Part shown: positions 25,314 to 34,091 of the stretch, piece after piece
Layout of the letters: the number at the start of each line of letters is the position of its first letter
Position numbering within the stretch: position 1 is the first letter of the stretch
Assembly (NCBI RefSeq): GCF_036226445.1
Contig: NZ_CP108474.1
Span: 5,456,001 to 5,520,000 of the forward strand
Length of the DNA: 64,000 bases
DNA from: Streptomyces sp. NBC_01255
GTDB lineage: Bacteria; Actinomycetota; Actinomycetes; Streptomycetales; Streptomycetaceae
Direction: 5' to 3'
Made by a program: the position numbers and the translations under genes
The notes under the pieces: generated by a model
Databases searched by the model: none
Seen by the model: only the letters and a program-made list of their open reading frames with translations
Told to the model about the DNA's origin: nothing

Positions 25314-25607
25314 ATGACTGTCAGGAGCCTGCTCCTGCGCGTGCTCGCGCCGCTGTTCTCCCTCCTCGCCCTCGCCGGCCTCCTCCTCTCCGACGGCGCG
25401 GGCCTCGCCGCCGTCGTCCTCGCCGCGACCTCCGTCGTCTGCGCCCTGATCGGCGCCCCCACGGCTCCCGCCGTCCCGGCGACCCGCGTGCGTACGGCGA
25501 TACGTGACCGCGAGCGGCGTACCGCCTTCCTGCCCCAGCGCGATCCTGACGCCGCCGGCCGCCGCAGACCCCGAGCTCCCGGCCGTCCCCTCCCGACGGC
25601 CGCGTAG
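25314..25607 (+). CDS. Small membrane protein upstream of YidC (DUF6412-like)
   Basis: A 97-residue protein with two hydrophobic helices (LLLRVLAPLFSLLALAGLLLS; GLAAVVLAATSVVCALIGA) and a basic C-terminus. I recall small proteins of this kind beside streptomycete yidC paralogues under the name DUF6412, but the family name is from memory. ATG 25314 is preceded by GAGGGGG. It lies 118 bases upstream of the YidC gene and is probably in the same transcript. Confidence 0.68.
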   Translation: MTVRSLLLRVLAPLFSLLALAGLLLSDGAGLAAVVLAATSVVCALIGAPTAPAVPATRVRTAIRDRERRTAFLPQRDPDAAGRRRPRAPGRPLPTAA

Positions 25608-25725
25608 GGAGCCACGCCGGAGCCCCGCACGAGGGGGCGCCCGCACACCGGAAGGTCCTCACGCGGATCCGTCATGCCGAGACCCGAATCTCTCCCGGCA
25701 CGACGAGACCCCACGGAGGGCTCCC

Positions 25726-26454
25726 TTGTCCGTTTTCGCTTCCCTGGTCGAGCGGCTCGCCGACCTGCTCCAGCCGCTCTTCGCCACCACCGCCACGGCC
25801 GCCGCGATCATCCTCTTCACGATGCTCGTACGCCTCGCGGTCCACCCGCTGTCCCGGGCTGCGGCCCGCGGTCAGAAGGCCCGCACCCGGATAGCCCCGC
25901 AGCTCGCCGCCCTCCGCAAGAAGCACGCCAAGAGCCCCGAGCGCCTCAAGAAGGCGATGCTGGAGCTGCACGCCAAGGAGAAGGTCTCGCCCTTCGCCGG
26001 GATCCTGCCCAGCCTCCTCCAGGCGCCCGCGTTCCTCCTGATGTACCACCTGTTCTCCGGTGACCGGATGGCCGGGCACACGCTCTTCGCCGCCCCGCTG
26101 GGCGACCACTGGGCCGACGCGCTCTCCCACGGCGGCGTGTTCGGCCCGGCGGGGCGGGTCTACCTCGTCCTCTTCGCGGTCGTCACCGCCGTGGCCGTCT
26201 TCAGCTACCGCCGTACGAAGCGGCAGCTCGCCGCCCAGCCCCTCGACCTGGGACAGCCCACGCCCGGCGCGGGCGCGATCGCCAAGGTGATGCCGCTGCT
26301 CTCCTTCGCCACCCTGATCACCGTCGCCGTCGTCCCCCTCGCCGCCGCCCTCTACGTCGTCACCAGCACCACCTGGAGCGCCGTCGAGCGGGCCTTCCTC
26401 TTCCGGGAGGAGAGCGGAAGGAAGCCCTCCGGCGCCGTTGCTACTCGTGCGTAA
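25726..26454 (+). CDS. YidC/Oxa1 family membrane insertase paralogue
   Basis: A 242-residue membrane protein. It has the hydrophobic segments and the family sequence TAAAIILFTMLVRLAVHPLSRAAARGQKARTRIAPQLAALRKKH followed by LQAPAFLLMYHLF. It lacks the large N-terminal periplasmic domain of Gram-negative YidC, as expected in actinobacteria, and is shorter than the main YidC, so it is probably a secondary copy. TTG 25726 lies seven bases after GGAGG (25714-25718). It likely inserts small membrane proteins. Confidence 0.85.
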   Translation: MSVFASLVERLADLLQPLFATTATAAAIILFTMLVRLAVHPLSRAAARGQKARTRIAPQLAALRKKHAKSPERLKKAMLELHAKEKVSPFAGILPSLLQAPAFLLMYHLFSGDRMAGHTLFAAPLGDHWADALSHGGVFGPAGRVYLVLFAVVTAVAVFSYRRTKRQLAAQPLDLGQPTPGAGAIAKVMPLLSFATLITVAVVPLAAALYVVTSTTWSAVERAFLFREESGRKPSGAVATRA

Positions 26455-26592
26455 GGGTCCAGTGCGTGAACGGGGTCTTGCAGAGTGACCCGATGTCTTG
26501 GAGGATCGACCAATCCTCCGATGGCCGCACTCCATCGGCCGGGGCACCCTCAGGGCCCTTCCCGGGCCCACCTCGACCACCGGGAGAAGACC

Positions 26593-27450
26593 ATGAAGCT
26601 GCTGCGTGTAGGCCCGCCGGGAGCCGAGCGTCCCGCCCTGCTCGACGAGGACGGCACCCTTCGTGACCTGTCCGCGCTTGTCGACGACATCGACGGCAAT
26701 CTGCTCGCCGACGCCTCCACGCTCGACCGGATCCGGGGCGCGGCCGGGGCCGGTGTGCTGCCCGAGCTCGACGCGACCGGGCTGCGCGTCGGCCCGCCGG
26801 TCGGCCGGATCGGCAAGGTCGTGTGCATCGGGCTGAACTACCACGGCCACGCCGCCGAGACCGGCCAGGCCACCCCGGCCGAGCCCGTCGTCTTCCTCAA
26901 AGCCGCCGACACCGTCGTCGGCCCGGACGACACCGTGCTCGTGCCGCGCGGCTCGGTCAAGACGGACTGGGAGGTGGAGCTCGCGATCGTCATCGGCCGC
27001 ACCGCCCGCTACCTGGAGACCGACGAGGAGGCCCTCGCGCACGTCGCCGGCTACGCGGTCGCCCACGACGTCTCCGAGCGCGAGTGGCAGATCGAGCGCG
27101 GCGGCACCTGGGACAAGGGCAAGAACGCCGAGACGTTCAACCCGCTCGGTCCCTGGCTCGTCACCGCCGACGAGGTGCCCGACCCGCAGGCCCTCTCCCT
27201 CCGCCTCTGGGTCAACGGCGAGCTCAAGCAGGACGGTCACACCTCCGACCAGATCTTCCCGGTCGCGGAGGTCGTCCGGTACGTCAGCCGGTTCATGACC
27301 CTCTACCCGGGCGACATCATCAACACCGGCACGCCCGCCGGCGTCGCCATGGGGCAGCCGGAGCCCAAGCCGTACCTGCGCGCCGGTGACGTCGTCGAGC
27401 TGGAGGTCGAGGGGCTCGGCCGGCAGCGCCAGGAGCTCAAGAGCGCCTGA
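26593..27450 (+). CDS. Fumarylacetoacetate hydrolase family protein
   Basis: A 285-residue FAH-fold enzyme of the class that hydrolyses or hydrates 2-oxo acids of catabolic pathways. The metal-binding core is visible: IGLNYHGHAAE, FLKAADTVVGPDDTVLVP, DWEVELAIVIG (E-x-E), VAHDVSEREWQ, and DIINTGTPAGVAMGQ. These match the bacterial members annotated as 2,4-diketo-3-deoxy-L-fuconate hydrolase. ATG 26593 follows GGGAGAAG. No sugar-acid genes are adjacent, so the substrate is open. A hairpin terminator follows. Confidence 0.88.
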   Translation: MKLLRVGPPGAERPALLDEDGTLRDLSALVDDIDGNLLADASTLDRIRGAAGAGVLPELDATGLRVGPPVGRIGKVVCIGLNYHGHAAETGQATPAEPVVFLKAADTVVGPDDTVLVPRGSVKTDWEVELAIVIGRTARYLETDEEALAHVAGYAVAHDVSEREWQIERGGTWDKGKNAETFNPLGPWLVTADEVPDPQALSLRLWVNGELKQDGHTSDQIFPVAEVVRYVSRFMTLYPGDIINTGTPAGVAMGQPEPKPYLRAGDVVELEVEGLGRQRQELKSA

Positions 27451-27501
27451 GGGCGGAGTACGGGCCGCCTGAGGGTGGCTTGAATCCTCTGGCGTGAAAA
27501 C

Positions 27502-27527
27502 GGCGGCGTCCCGCGTGGGGCGTCGCC
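27502..27527 (+). terminator. Intrinsic terminator after the FAH gene
   Basis: An 11-bp stem with two G:U pairs (GGCGGCGTCCC at 27502-27512 and GGGGCGTCGCC at 27517-27527) is followed by ATTTTCG. Confidence 0.7.
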
Positions 27528-27558
27528 ATTTTCGTGTGCTTTTTGCATATTGCCCGGT

Positions 27559-29082
27559 ATGGAACAAGACACGCACGATCGGCGGCCCGCCCGGCGCCGC
27601 CTCGCCGTCATCGCCGCGGCCACGGTCGGGGCCACCGCCCTGGTCGGTGCACTGGCCGTCAACGGCTTCGCCGATCCGCTCCCCGGCGGCCTCGGCCCCT
27701 GCCTGCCGGGCAACTGCCCGCCCGACGGCTACCCGCCCATCAACAGCGGCGGCGTCGTCTTCCGCGACAACAACATCAACATCTTCGTGGGGGGCGACTT
27801 CCTCGTCCGCGAGGCCGCGGCCGAGGCCGAGGGCAAGGTCGTCGTCCTCGGCGGCTTCGACCAGAACAAGCGCGCCGGCGTATCGAGCGTGTACAACGTC
27901 GGCATCGTCGGAGCCGGCTCGCGCATCCCGCCCGACGACGGCACCGACTTCCTCACCGTCGGCAAGGACCTGACGGTGGCCTCCGGCCAGTCCCTCCTCG
28001 CCGAGGAGGCCGACGTCAAGGGCGTCGTGCGGTACGGGGGCGTGCTCTCCGGGACGGTGAACCCCGCCCCGGTCCACGACGCCGCGGCCGCAGACCAGTA
28101 CACCGCCCTCCGGGGGCAGCTCACCGACGCCAGCCAGTGCTACGCGTACGTGAACGGCGGCTCCCGCACCGCCACCGGAACCGCCGTCAACAACGACACC
28201 GAGACCCTCTTCACGGGTGACGGCAGCTCGGATCTCCAGGTCTTCAACGCCGACTTCGACCTGGAGTCGGCGAGCGGCGGGCAACAGGGCATCCGCTTCG
28301 AGAACATCCCCGCCGACGCGACCGTCCTCGTCAACGTCCTCGGCGCCGACCGCACCGTCGACACGTTCATCGCCGGGCTCCCGGACGGACTGCGTGACCG
28401 CGTCCTGTGGAACTTCCCGGACGCGACGAAGGTCAAGTTCGAGGGCACGGCCCAGTTCGCGGGCAGCGTGCTCATCGGCAACCAGGCCAGCACGGCGACG
28501 GTCACGATGCCGGGCACGAACGGCCGCTTCTTCACCACCGGGAACCTGACGCACGCCTCGGAGACCGACGGCGGCGGTGGCCAGGAGATGCACGCCTACC
28601 CGTTCAACGGTGACCTCCCGTCCTGCACGGACTCCACGCCCACCCCGACGCCGACCGACCCCACGCCGACCCCGACGGACCCGACGCCGACCCCGACGGA
28701 TCCCACGCCGACTCCGACGGACCCGACGCCCACCCCCACGGACCCGACCCCCACGCCGACGGACCCGACGCCGACCCCGACGGATCCCACGCCCACGCCG
28801 ACGGACCCGACGCCGACTCCGACGGATCCCACGCCGACCCCGACCGATCCCACGCCGACGCCCACCGATCCCACGACCGGCGGCGGTGACTCCGGCGGTT
28901 ACGGCGACGACTCCGGCGGTTACGGCGACTCCGGCGGCAACCACGGCCCGCACGGCGGCGGCCAACTGCCCGAGACCGGCGCCGGCACCGGGAAGATCGT
29001 CATGGGCGCCACCGCAGCGGGCCTCGCCCTCGGCGGCGGAATCCTCGTGACCGTCAGCCGTCGCCGGAGGCGTACGAACTGA
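27559..29082 (+). CDS. LPETG-anchored surface protein (choice-of-anchor A domain)
   Basis: A 507-residue secreted protein with a signal peptide ([26 protein letters not shown]). A beta-rich domain of the choice-of-anchor A type follows (residues about 60-340: [56 protein letters not shown]). Then comes a PTPTPTD-repeat stalk of about 80 residues, a Gly/Ser region, and the sorting signal LPETGAG-hydrophobic-RRRRR. It should be linked to peptidoglycan by a sortase, for example the class E enzyme at 20638. ATG 27559 has no strong ribosome binding site; a TTG three codons earlier is possible. It overlaps the convergent downstream gene by 29 bases. Confidence 0.85.
   Translation: MEQDTHDRRPARRRLAVIAAATVGATALVGALAVNGFADPLPGGLGPCLPGNCPPDGYPPINSGGVVFRDNNINIFVGGDFLVREAAAEAEGKVVVLGGFDQNKRAGVSSVYNVGIVGAGSRIPPDDGTDFLTVGKDLTVASGQSLLAEEADVKGVVRYGGVLSGTVNPAPVHDAAAADQYTALRGQLTDASQCYAYVNGGSRTATGTAVNNDTETLFTGDGSSDLQVFNADFDLESASGGQQGIRFENIPADATVLVNVLGADRTVDTFIAGLPDGLRDRVLWNFPDATKVKFEGTAQFAGSVLIGNQASTATVTMPGTNGRFFTTGNLTHASETDGGGGQEMHAYPFNGDLPSCTDSTPTPTPTDPTPTPTDPTPTPTDPTPTPTDPTPTPTDPTPTPTDPTPTPTDPTPTPTDPTPTPTDPTPTPTDPTPTPTDPTTGGGDSGGYGDDSGGYGDSGGNHGPHGGGQLPETGAGTGKIVMGATAAGLALGGGILVTVSRRRRRTN
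28636..28872 (+). repeat. PTPTPTD-coding repeat array (21-bp unit)
   Basis: About 11 copies of a degenerate 21-bp unit, all built from ACG/ACC and CCG/CCC codons, encode a TPTPTDP stalk in the surface protein. Array length could vary between strains by slippage. Confidence 0.9.
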
Positions 29083-29530
29083 GCAGTCGCTCCAGTGCCT
29101 CGACGACCAGCGCGTGGTCCTCGGCCTGCGGCAGACCCGAGACCGTGACCGAACCGATCACCCCCGCGCCCTCGACCGCGACCGGGAACGCACCGCCATG
29201 GGCGGCGTACAGGTCGGGGTCGAGGCGCGAGGACGCCTCGAAGGTCGTTCCCTTGGCGCGGAACCGGGCGCCGACCAGGAACGAACTCGCGCCGTACCGC
29301 TCGACGACGCGCCGCTTCCGGTCGATCCAGGCGTCGTTGTCCGCGCTGGACCCCGGCAGCGCGCAGTGGAACAACTGCTGCGCGCCCCGCCGGATGTCGA
29401 TCGCGACGGGTGCCCGCCGTTCCCGGGCCAGGCCGACGAGGAGGGTGCCGAGCGTCCAGGCGTCCTCGTACGTGAATCGAGGGAGGACCAGACGGGCCTC
29501 CTGCGCCTCCAGTTCGGGGATCTCGCTCAC
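29054..29530 (-). CDS. UPF0303 / heme-degrading domain (GlcG-HbpS fold) protein
   Basis: A 158-residue single-domain protein. The pattern [64 protein letters not shown] and [38 protein letters not shown] matches the UPF0303 branch of the heme-binding GlcG/HbpS fold. Function of this branch is not firmly known. GTG 29530 overlaps the upstream oxidoreductase stop as GTGA, so it is translationally coupled. Both genes are controlled from the ROK-operator region. Confidence 0.85.
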   Translation of the reverse strand: MSEIPELEAQEARLVLPRFTYEDAWTLGTLLVGLARERRAPVAIDIRRGAQQLFHCALPGSSADNDAWIDRKRRVVERYGASSFLVGARFRAKGTTFEASSRLDPDLYAAHGGAFPVAVEGAGVIGSVTVSGLPQAEDHALVVEALERLLSSYASGDG

Positions 29531-30627
29531 AGGGCCACCGTGATTCCCTCGTGGGCCGACCGCTTCGCCGCCTCCAGGACGTCGAGCGCGGCGGCGGCCT
29601 CGTGCGCGGTGACCGGGTTCTCGCCGGTGCCGCGGAGGGCGGCGGCGACGGCCGCGTAGTACGCCGGGTAGGCGCCGGGCAGTGACGGGACCGGGGTGCC
29701 GCCGCCGGTCAGCGGGGACTCCCCGGAGCCGAGCCGGCCCCACAGCTCCTCCGGCTCCACGCCCCAGACCGTGCCCGGCACGGGCCGCAGGCCCTCGCGC
29801 AGGGCGGCCTCCTGCGGGTCGAGCCCGTACTTCACGAAGCCCGCGCGCTGCCCGAGCACCCGGAAACGGGGGCCGAGCTGGGCGGTGGTGGCGCTCACGT
29901 ACAGATGGGAGCGGACACCGTTGGCGTGCGTGACCGCGAGGAAGGTGTCGTCGTCGGCGGCGGCGCCCGGCCGGCGTACGTCCGACTCGGCGTACACCGA
30001 GACCGCCGGGCCGAAGAGCACGAGGGCCTGGTCGACGACGTGGCTGCCCAGGTCGTACAGCAGCCCGCCGATCTCCTCGGGCGCGCCCGACTCCCGCCAG
30101 CCGCCCTTGGGCTGCGGGCGCCAGCGCTCGAACCGGGACTCGAAGCGCTGGACCTCGCCGAGCGCGTCCTCGTCGAGGAGGCGGCGGAGGGTCAGGAAGT
30201 CGTTGTCCCAGCGGCGGTTCTGGAAGACCGACAGCAGCAGGCCCCGCGCCTCGGCGAGGGCGGCGAGGCCGCGCGCCTCGGCGGCGGTCCCGGCGAGCGG
30301 CTTGTCGACGACGACCGGGATGCCGGCCTCCAGTGCGGCGGTCGCGACGGCGACGTGCGTCTTGTTGGGGGAGGCGACGACGACCAGGTCGAGCTCGTCC
30401 GCAGCCCCCCGCTCCCACAGCTCCTCCGGGGAGCCCGCGACCCGTACGCCGGGGTGCGCGGCGCGGGCCTCGGCGGCCCGCTCCGGATTGCCCGTGGTGA
30501 CGGCGGCGAGGACGAGGTCCTCGGAGGCGGCGATCAGCGGGGCGTGGAAGACGGAGCCCGCGAGGCCGTAGCCGACGAGTCCGACGCGGAGTGGGGTGCG
30601 CGGGGTACGGGGGTCGGTGCCAGTCAT
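29527..30627 (-). CDS. Gfo/Idh/MocA family oxidoreductase
   Basis: A 366-residue NAD(P)-dependent sugar or cyclitol dehydrogenase-like protein. The Rossmann glycine motif is GLVGYGLAGSVFHAP; the conserved catalytic-type EKP motif appears as VDKPLAGTAAEA, and LSVFQNRRWDNDF is typical of the YdgJ-like branch. The substrate is unknown. ATG 30627 was chosen; GTG 30636 would overlap the operator and has no better ribosome binding site. It diverges from the ROK repressor. Confidence 0.9.
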   Translation of the reverse strand: MTGTDPRTPRTPLRVGLVGYGLAGSVFHAPLIAASEDLVLAAVTTGNPERAAEARAAHPGVRVAGSPEELWERGAADELDLVVVASPNKTHVAVATAALEAGIPVVVDKPLAGTAAEARGLAALAEARGLLLSVFQNRRWDNDFLTLRRLLDEDALGEVQRFESRFERWRPQPKGGWRESGAPEEIGGLLYDLGSHVVDQALVLFGPAVSVYAESDVRRPGAAADDDTFLAVTHANGVRSHLYVSATTAQLGPRFRVLGQRAGFVKYGLDPQEAALREGLRPVPGTVWGVEPEELWGRLGSGESPLTGGGTPVPSLPGAYPAYYAAVAAALRGTGENPVTAHEAAAALDVLEAAKRSAHEGITVAL

Positions 30628-30633
30628 GCCAGC

Positions 30634-30660
30634 CACTTAAGCAACGCTGTTGCCAAAGTG
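30634..30660. promoter_or_regulatory. Imperfect 12-3-12 palindrome, probable ROK repressor operator
   Basis: CACTTAAGCAAC-GCT-GTTGCCAAAGTG (two 12-base arms, ten of twelve pairs matching) covers the divergent promoter between the oxidoreductase and ROK genes. The arms contain GCAAC/GTTGC, reminiscent of ROK/XylR-type operators. Confidence 0.65.
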
Positions 30661-30683
30661 CAAGCGACCGCGACAATGGGGGC

Positions 30684-31838
30684 GTGAAGAGGGAGCAGAG
30701 GGACCAGGGCGGCGTGAACGTACCGGCGCTGCGCAGCCACAACGCCGCGCTCGTGCTCGACCTCCTGCGCACGGCGGGGGAGACGGGGATCAGCCGCCTG
30801 GAACTGGCCGAGAGGACCGGCCTCACCCCGCAGGCCGTCAGCAAGATCACCGCCAGGCTCCGGGCCGAGGGCCTCGCGGCGGAGGCGGGCCACCGCGCCT
30901 CGACGGGCGGCAAACCCCGCACGGTCCTGCGCCTGGCGCCCTCCGCCGGGTACGCGGTCGGCGTCCACCTCGACCGCGACGAGCTGACGACCCTCCTGGC
31001 GGACCTCGCGGGCACGGTCGTGTCCCTGCGCCGCCGCCCGGTCGACCTGGGGGAGGGGGCGGGTCCGGTCCTGGACGCGGTGACGGGGGAGGTGCGGGCG
31101 CTGCTCACGGAGGGCGCCGGTGAGCCCACCGGGGCAGGGGAGTCCGTCGGGGAGGGGGAGTCCGTCGGGGAGGGGGAGTCCGCCGGGGCGGGGGAGTCCG
31201 CCGGTCCCGTCCTCGGGGTCGGCGTCGCCATGCCCGGGCCCCTGGACCATCGCGCCGGGGTGCCCGGCCGCGTGACCGGATTCCCCGCCTGGGACGGGTA
31301 TCCGGTACGGGACGAACTGGCCCGGCTCCTCGGGCTGCCCGTCGTCCTCGACAAGGACACGAACGCCGCCGCCCTCGGCCTCGCCCTGCGGCCCGCCGCC
31401 CCCGGCTCCTTCGCCTACGTCCACCTCGGTACGGGGCTGGGCGCCGGCCTCGTCCTCGGCGGTGTGCCGCTGCGCGGGGACAGGACAGGGGCGGGCGAGC
31501 TCGGGCACCAGACCGTCCAGCTCGACGGGCCCCCGTGCGACTGCGGCGGGCGCGGGTGCCTGGAGGTCCTCTGTCTCGCGGCGGTCGCGCGCGGCGAACT
31601 CGCCGAGGCCGCGCGGATCCTCGGCGCGGGCGCGGCCAACCTCGTACGGCTCCTCGACATCGATCAGGTCCTGCTGGGCGGGCGGGTGGTGCTCGGCGCG
31701 CCGGAGGTGTTCGCCGACGGGGTCCGGGAGGTCCTCGCCGGGCTCGGGCTCCCGACGTCGGTCGCCGTGGCCGCGGCCCCGCAGGCGGTGGCGGTGGGCG
31801 CGGCGTGGCTCGTCCTCGCTCCGATCTTCGGACAATAG
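30684..31838 (+). CDS. ROK family transcriptional repressor
   Basis: A 384-residue sugar-responsive regulator. Residues 10-70 form the winged helix (LRSHNAALVLDLLRTAGETGISRLELAERTGLTPQAVSKITARL). The C-terminal sugar-kinase-like domain has DKDTNAAALG, VHLGTGLGAGLVLGG and the zinc motif GHQTVQLDGPPCDCGGRGCLE. An 18-bp repeat encodes a 24-residue GEGESV-type insert between the domains' early strands (residues about 150-173), absent from typical ROK proteins. GTG 30684 follows ATGGGGG. It probably represses the divergent oxidoreductase pair and itself. Confidence 0.9.
   Translation: MKREQRDQGGVNVPALRSHNAALVLDLLRTAGETGISRLELAERTGLTPQAVSKITARLRAEGLAAEAGHRASTGGKPRTVLRLAPSAGYAVGVHLDRDELTTLLADLAGTVVSLRRRPVDLGEGAGPVLDAVTGEVRALLTEGAGEPTGAGESVGEGESVGEGESAGAGESAGPVLGVGVAMPGPLDHRAGVPGRVTGFPAWDGYPVRDELARLLGLPVVLDKDTNAAALGLALRPAAPGSFAYVHLGTGLGAGLVLGGVPLRGDRTGAGELGHQTVQLDGPPCDCGGRGCLEVLCLAAVARGELAEAARILGAGAANLVRLLDIDQVLLGGRVVLGAPEVFADGVREVLAGLGLPTSVAVAAAPQAVAVGAAWLVLAPIFGQ
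31131..31202 (+). repeat. 18-bp tandem repeat, four copies, inside the ROK gene
   Basis: Four 18-bp units of the form GGGGAGGGGGAGTCCGTC encode GAGESV-GEGESV-GEGESA-GAGESA. Being a multiple of three, unit gain or loss keeps the frame. Confidence 0.9.
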
Positions 31839-31963
31839 GCTGATCGGGCGGATTGCTCGGGCCGTCCGGGGGCGCGAGCGGTGTCGCTGCCCGACCCGCC
31901 CGCCCGGGCGTGGCAGCGTCGCGGCCGACCCGTACGCCCGCCAGCAGCAAAGGCAGCCACCCC

Positions 31964-33139
31964 ATGGCAACCGCCCCTCTGCGCCAGCGCACCGCCCTCG
32001 CCGTGACCGCGACCCTGGCCGCGTCGGCGAGAGCGACCGCGAAGACGGCGGCCGTCTCGGCGGCTGTTTCGGCGGTCACTGCGACCGCTGCCCTCGCCCT
32101 CACGGCCCCTGCCCTCGCGACCCCGGCCCCGACGACGCTCGCCGCAGCGCCCCCGGCGCTCAACGCTCCGGCCCGCAACGCCCCGGCGCTCAACGTCCCG
32201 CCCCTCGGCCCAGCCGCCCCAGCCGCCCCCGGAGCCCCCGCCCCCAGCGCCTCCGCGCCCCCCGCCCTCAACGCCCCCGCGCCCGACGCCCCGGCCCCCG
32301 TCGTGCCCGCGCCCGACCCGCCCGCCCCCTCCTGCGGCACGGCGGCCGACGGCGGGTTCCCGCTTGCGACCCGGATCCACGGCGGCCCGGCCGACTACGC
32401 CGCCGGCGGCCCCCTCCAGGCCTGGAAGCTCGACCTCACGAACACCACCGACGCGTCCTGCACCGGCGTCCACCCCGTCCTCGTCCTCGCGGACAGCGAC
32501 CGGGGCCGCGCCCTCCGGCCCGCCCAGATCCGCTTCGAGTTCTACGACGCGGGGTCTGCCCGCTGGTGGCCCGTGGTCTTCGAGACGACCGAGGAGGCCG
32601 AGAACGTGGGCGTGTTCGCCGACTTCGGCGGCTTCGCGGTCCCCGCGGGCCGGACCCTCACCGTCCCCGTACGGCTCGCGTTCCGCGAGGACACCGCTCC
32701 CGACGAGGTCGTCGTGAGCGCGGCGGTCGTCCAGCGCCGGGGCGCCGACGGCGACTGGGTCGGCGCGTCCGGCGACTACCGCCTGACCGTCGGCCCAGTC
32801 GTACCCGACGCATCCGGTACGCCCGAGCCGACCGCCGAAGCGGCCGAGCCGCCGGGCCGGACCCCCGCGGAGCCGAAGGTCCCGAAGGACGCGGACGCCA
32901 CCGCCCCGAGACCTGAACTCGCCCGCACCGGACGGGAGTCCGGCGAGGACGCCCTCGTCCTCGCCCCGTTCGCCGCCGCGCTCGTCCTGCTCGGCGCCGG
33001 CCTCGTCCGCACCGCCCAACGCACGGTCCGGCGGACGGCCCGCAGCGCCGCCCGCGGCACCGCCCGCAGCGCCGCCGGCGGGGCCGTCCCCCGTACCGCC
33101 CGGGCCCCCCACCACCCCCGCCACCCCCGGCACCCCTGA
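31964..33139 (+). CDS. LARTG wall-anchored surface protein, function unknown
   Basis: A 391-residue exported protein. Residues 1-50 contain a long Ala-rich signal peptide, and residues about 50-120 a Pro/Ala stalk (APALNAPAPDAPAP repeats). A beta-sandwich-like domain follows (about 125-285: LQAWKLDLTNTTDASCTGVHPVLVLADSDRG). The C-terminus has the LARTG motif, then VLAPFAAALVLLGAGLV and an Arg-rich tail, a class E sortase signal. Two cysteines could form a disulfide. ATG 31964 gives the signal peptide directly. No partner gene indicates a specific role. Confidence 0.75.
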   Translation: MATAPLRQRTALAVTATLAASARATAKTAAVSAAVSAVTATAALALTAPALATPAPTTLAAAPPALNAPARNAPALNVPPLGPAAPAAPGAPAPSASAPPALNAPAPDAPAPVVPAPDPPAPSCGTAADGGFPLATRIHGGPADYAAGGPLQAWKLDLTNTTDASCTGVHPVLVLADSDRGRALRPAQIRFEFYDAGSARWWPVVFETTEEAENVGVFADFGGFAVPAGRTLTVPVRLAFREDTAPDEVVVSAAVVQRRGADGDWVGASGDYRLTVGPVVPDASGTPEPTAEAAEPPGRTPAEPKVPKDADATAPRPELARTGRESGEDALVLAPFAAALVLLGAGLVRTAQRTVRRTARSAARGTARSAAGGAVPRTARAPHHPRHPRHP

Positions 33140-33189
33140 GCCACGTTCCGTACACCTCCCCGTTCATCACCGTCTGCGACGATCCTTCC

Positions 33190-33957
33190 GTGAACTACCA
33201 GACCGCCCCCGCCGACCCCGGCGCCCCCGTCCGTTCCGGCGTCCCCGAGCACGGCAGGGTCCCCAAGTACTACGCCGTGAAGGCGAAACTCTCCCTGCTC
33301 GTCGAAGAGTTGGGGGAGGGTGGGCTACTGCCCACCGAGCGTGACCTCGCCGTCCGATACGAGGTGTCCCGCGAGACCGTCCGGCAGGCGCTGCGCGAAC
33401 TGCTCCTGGAGGGCCGGGTGCGCCGCCAGGGCCGCGGCACGGTCGTCGCGGGCCCCAAGCTCGAACAGCCCCTCTCGCTCGCCAGCTACACGGAGGGCGT
33501 CCGCCGGCAGGGCCGCCGCCCGGGCCGCAGCCTGATCTCCCTCGACCGCTTCCCCTGCCCGGAGGCGCTCGCGCCGGAGATCGGCGCCGAACGCGGCGAG
33601 CCCGTCTGGCACATGGAGCGCGTGCTGCTCGCCGACGACGAGCGGGTCGGCCTGGAGAGCACGTATGTCACCGAGGCCCGCGCCCCGCGCCTGGACGTCG
33701 ACTTCGACCCGGACTCCTCCTTCTACGCCTACCTCCACGACCACCTCGGTGTGACCTTCGGCGACGCCGACGAGCGGATCGAGACCGTGCTCGCGACCCC
33801 GCGCGAGGCCCTGCTCATCGGCACCCCGCCCGCGCTGCCGATGCTGCTGCTCCACCGCGTCTCCCGGGACACCTCGGGGCGCCCCCTGGAGCGGGTCCGC
33901 ACCCTCTACCGCGGCGACCGGTTCAGCTTCACGGCGCACCTGGGCCGCCAGGACTGA
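33190..33957 (+). CDS. GntR/HutC-type regulator of the phosphonate locus
   Basis: A 255-residue regulator with an N-terminal winged helix (LLPTERDLAVRYEVSRETVRQALRELLLEGRVRRQGRGTVVAG) and a C-terminal UTRA ligand domain (PVWHMERVLLADDERVGLESTYV, RTLYRGDRFSFTAHL). The layout resembles PhnF-type regulators of phosphonate genes. GTG 33190 was taken. It precedes the aminoethylphosphonate genes in the same direction, and a 29-bp element lies between them, making this the likely local regulator. Confidence 0.88.
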   Translation: MNYQTAPADPGAPVRSGVPEHGRVPKYYAVKAKLSLLVEELGEGGLLPTERDLAVRYEVSRETVRQALRELLLEGRVRRQGRGTVVAGPKLEQPLSLASYTEGVRRQGRRPGRSLISLDRFPCPEALAPEIGAERGEPVWHMERVLLADDERVGLESTYVTEARAPRLDVDFDPDSSFYAYLHDHLGVTFGDADERIETVLATPREALLIGTPPALPMLLLHRVSRDTSGRPLERVRTLYRGDRFSFTAHLGRQD

Positions 33958-33979
33958 CCCCGACCGCAGGTGCCCACGG

Positions 33980-34008
33980 CCCCTGAATATCACAGAACGA
34001 TAACGGGT
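33980..34008 (+). promoter_or_regulatory. Conserved 29-bp element, copy 1 (phosphonate locus)
   Basis: Aligns without gaps to 39765-39793. Shared core: ATC.C.GAA, one base, then GATAACGGGT. It ends 83 bases before the oxidoreductase ATG. The gap 33958-34091 has no other clear signal. Confidence 0.65.
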
Positions 34009-34091
34009 CTGGTCCAAGCTTGTCGGGCCGTTCACCGTCCCGTTGCCCACCGGATCCGTCCGGGCCACCCGCCGCCACGACCGTTTCGGCC

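Noticed and set aside
28636..28872. Possible CRISPR array
   Set aside because: Contiguous in-frame coding repeats without spacers; no cas genes in the window.
28596..28874. Minus-strand frame encoding GVGVGS repeats
   Set aside because: It is the exact antisense of the PTPTPTD stalk-coding repeat and has no ribosome binding site.
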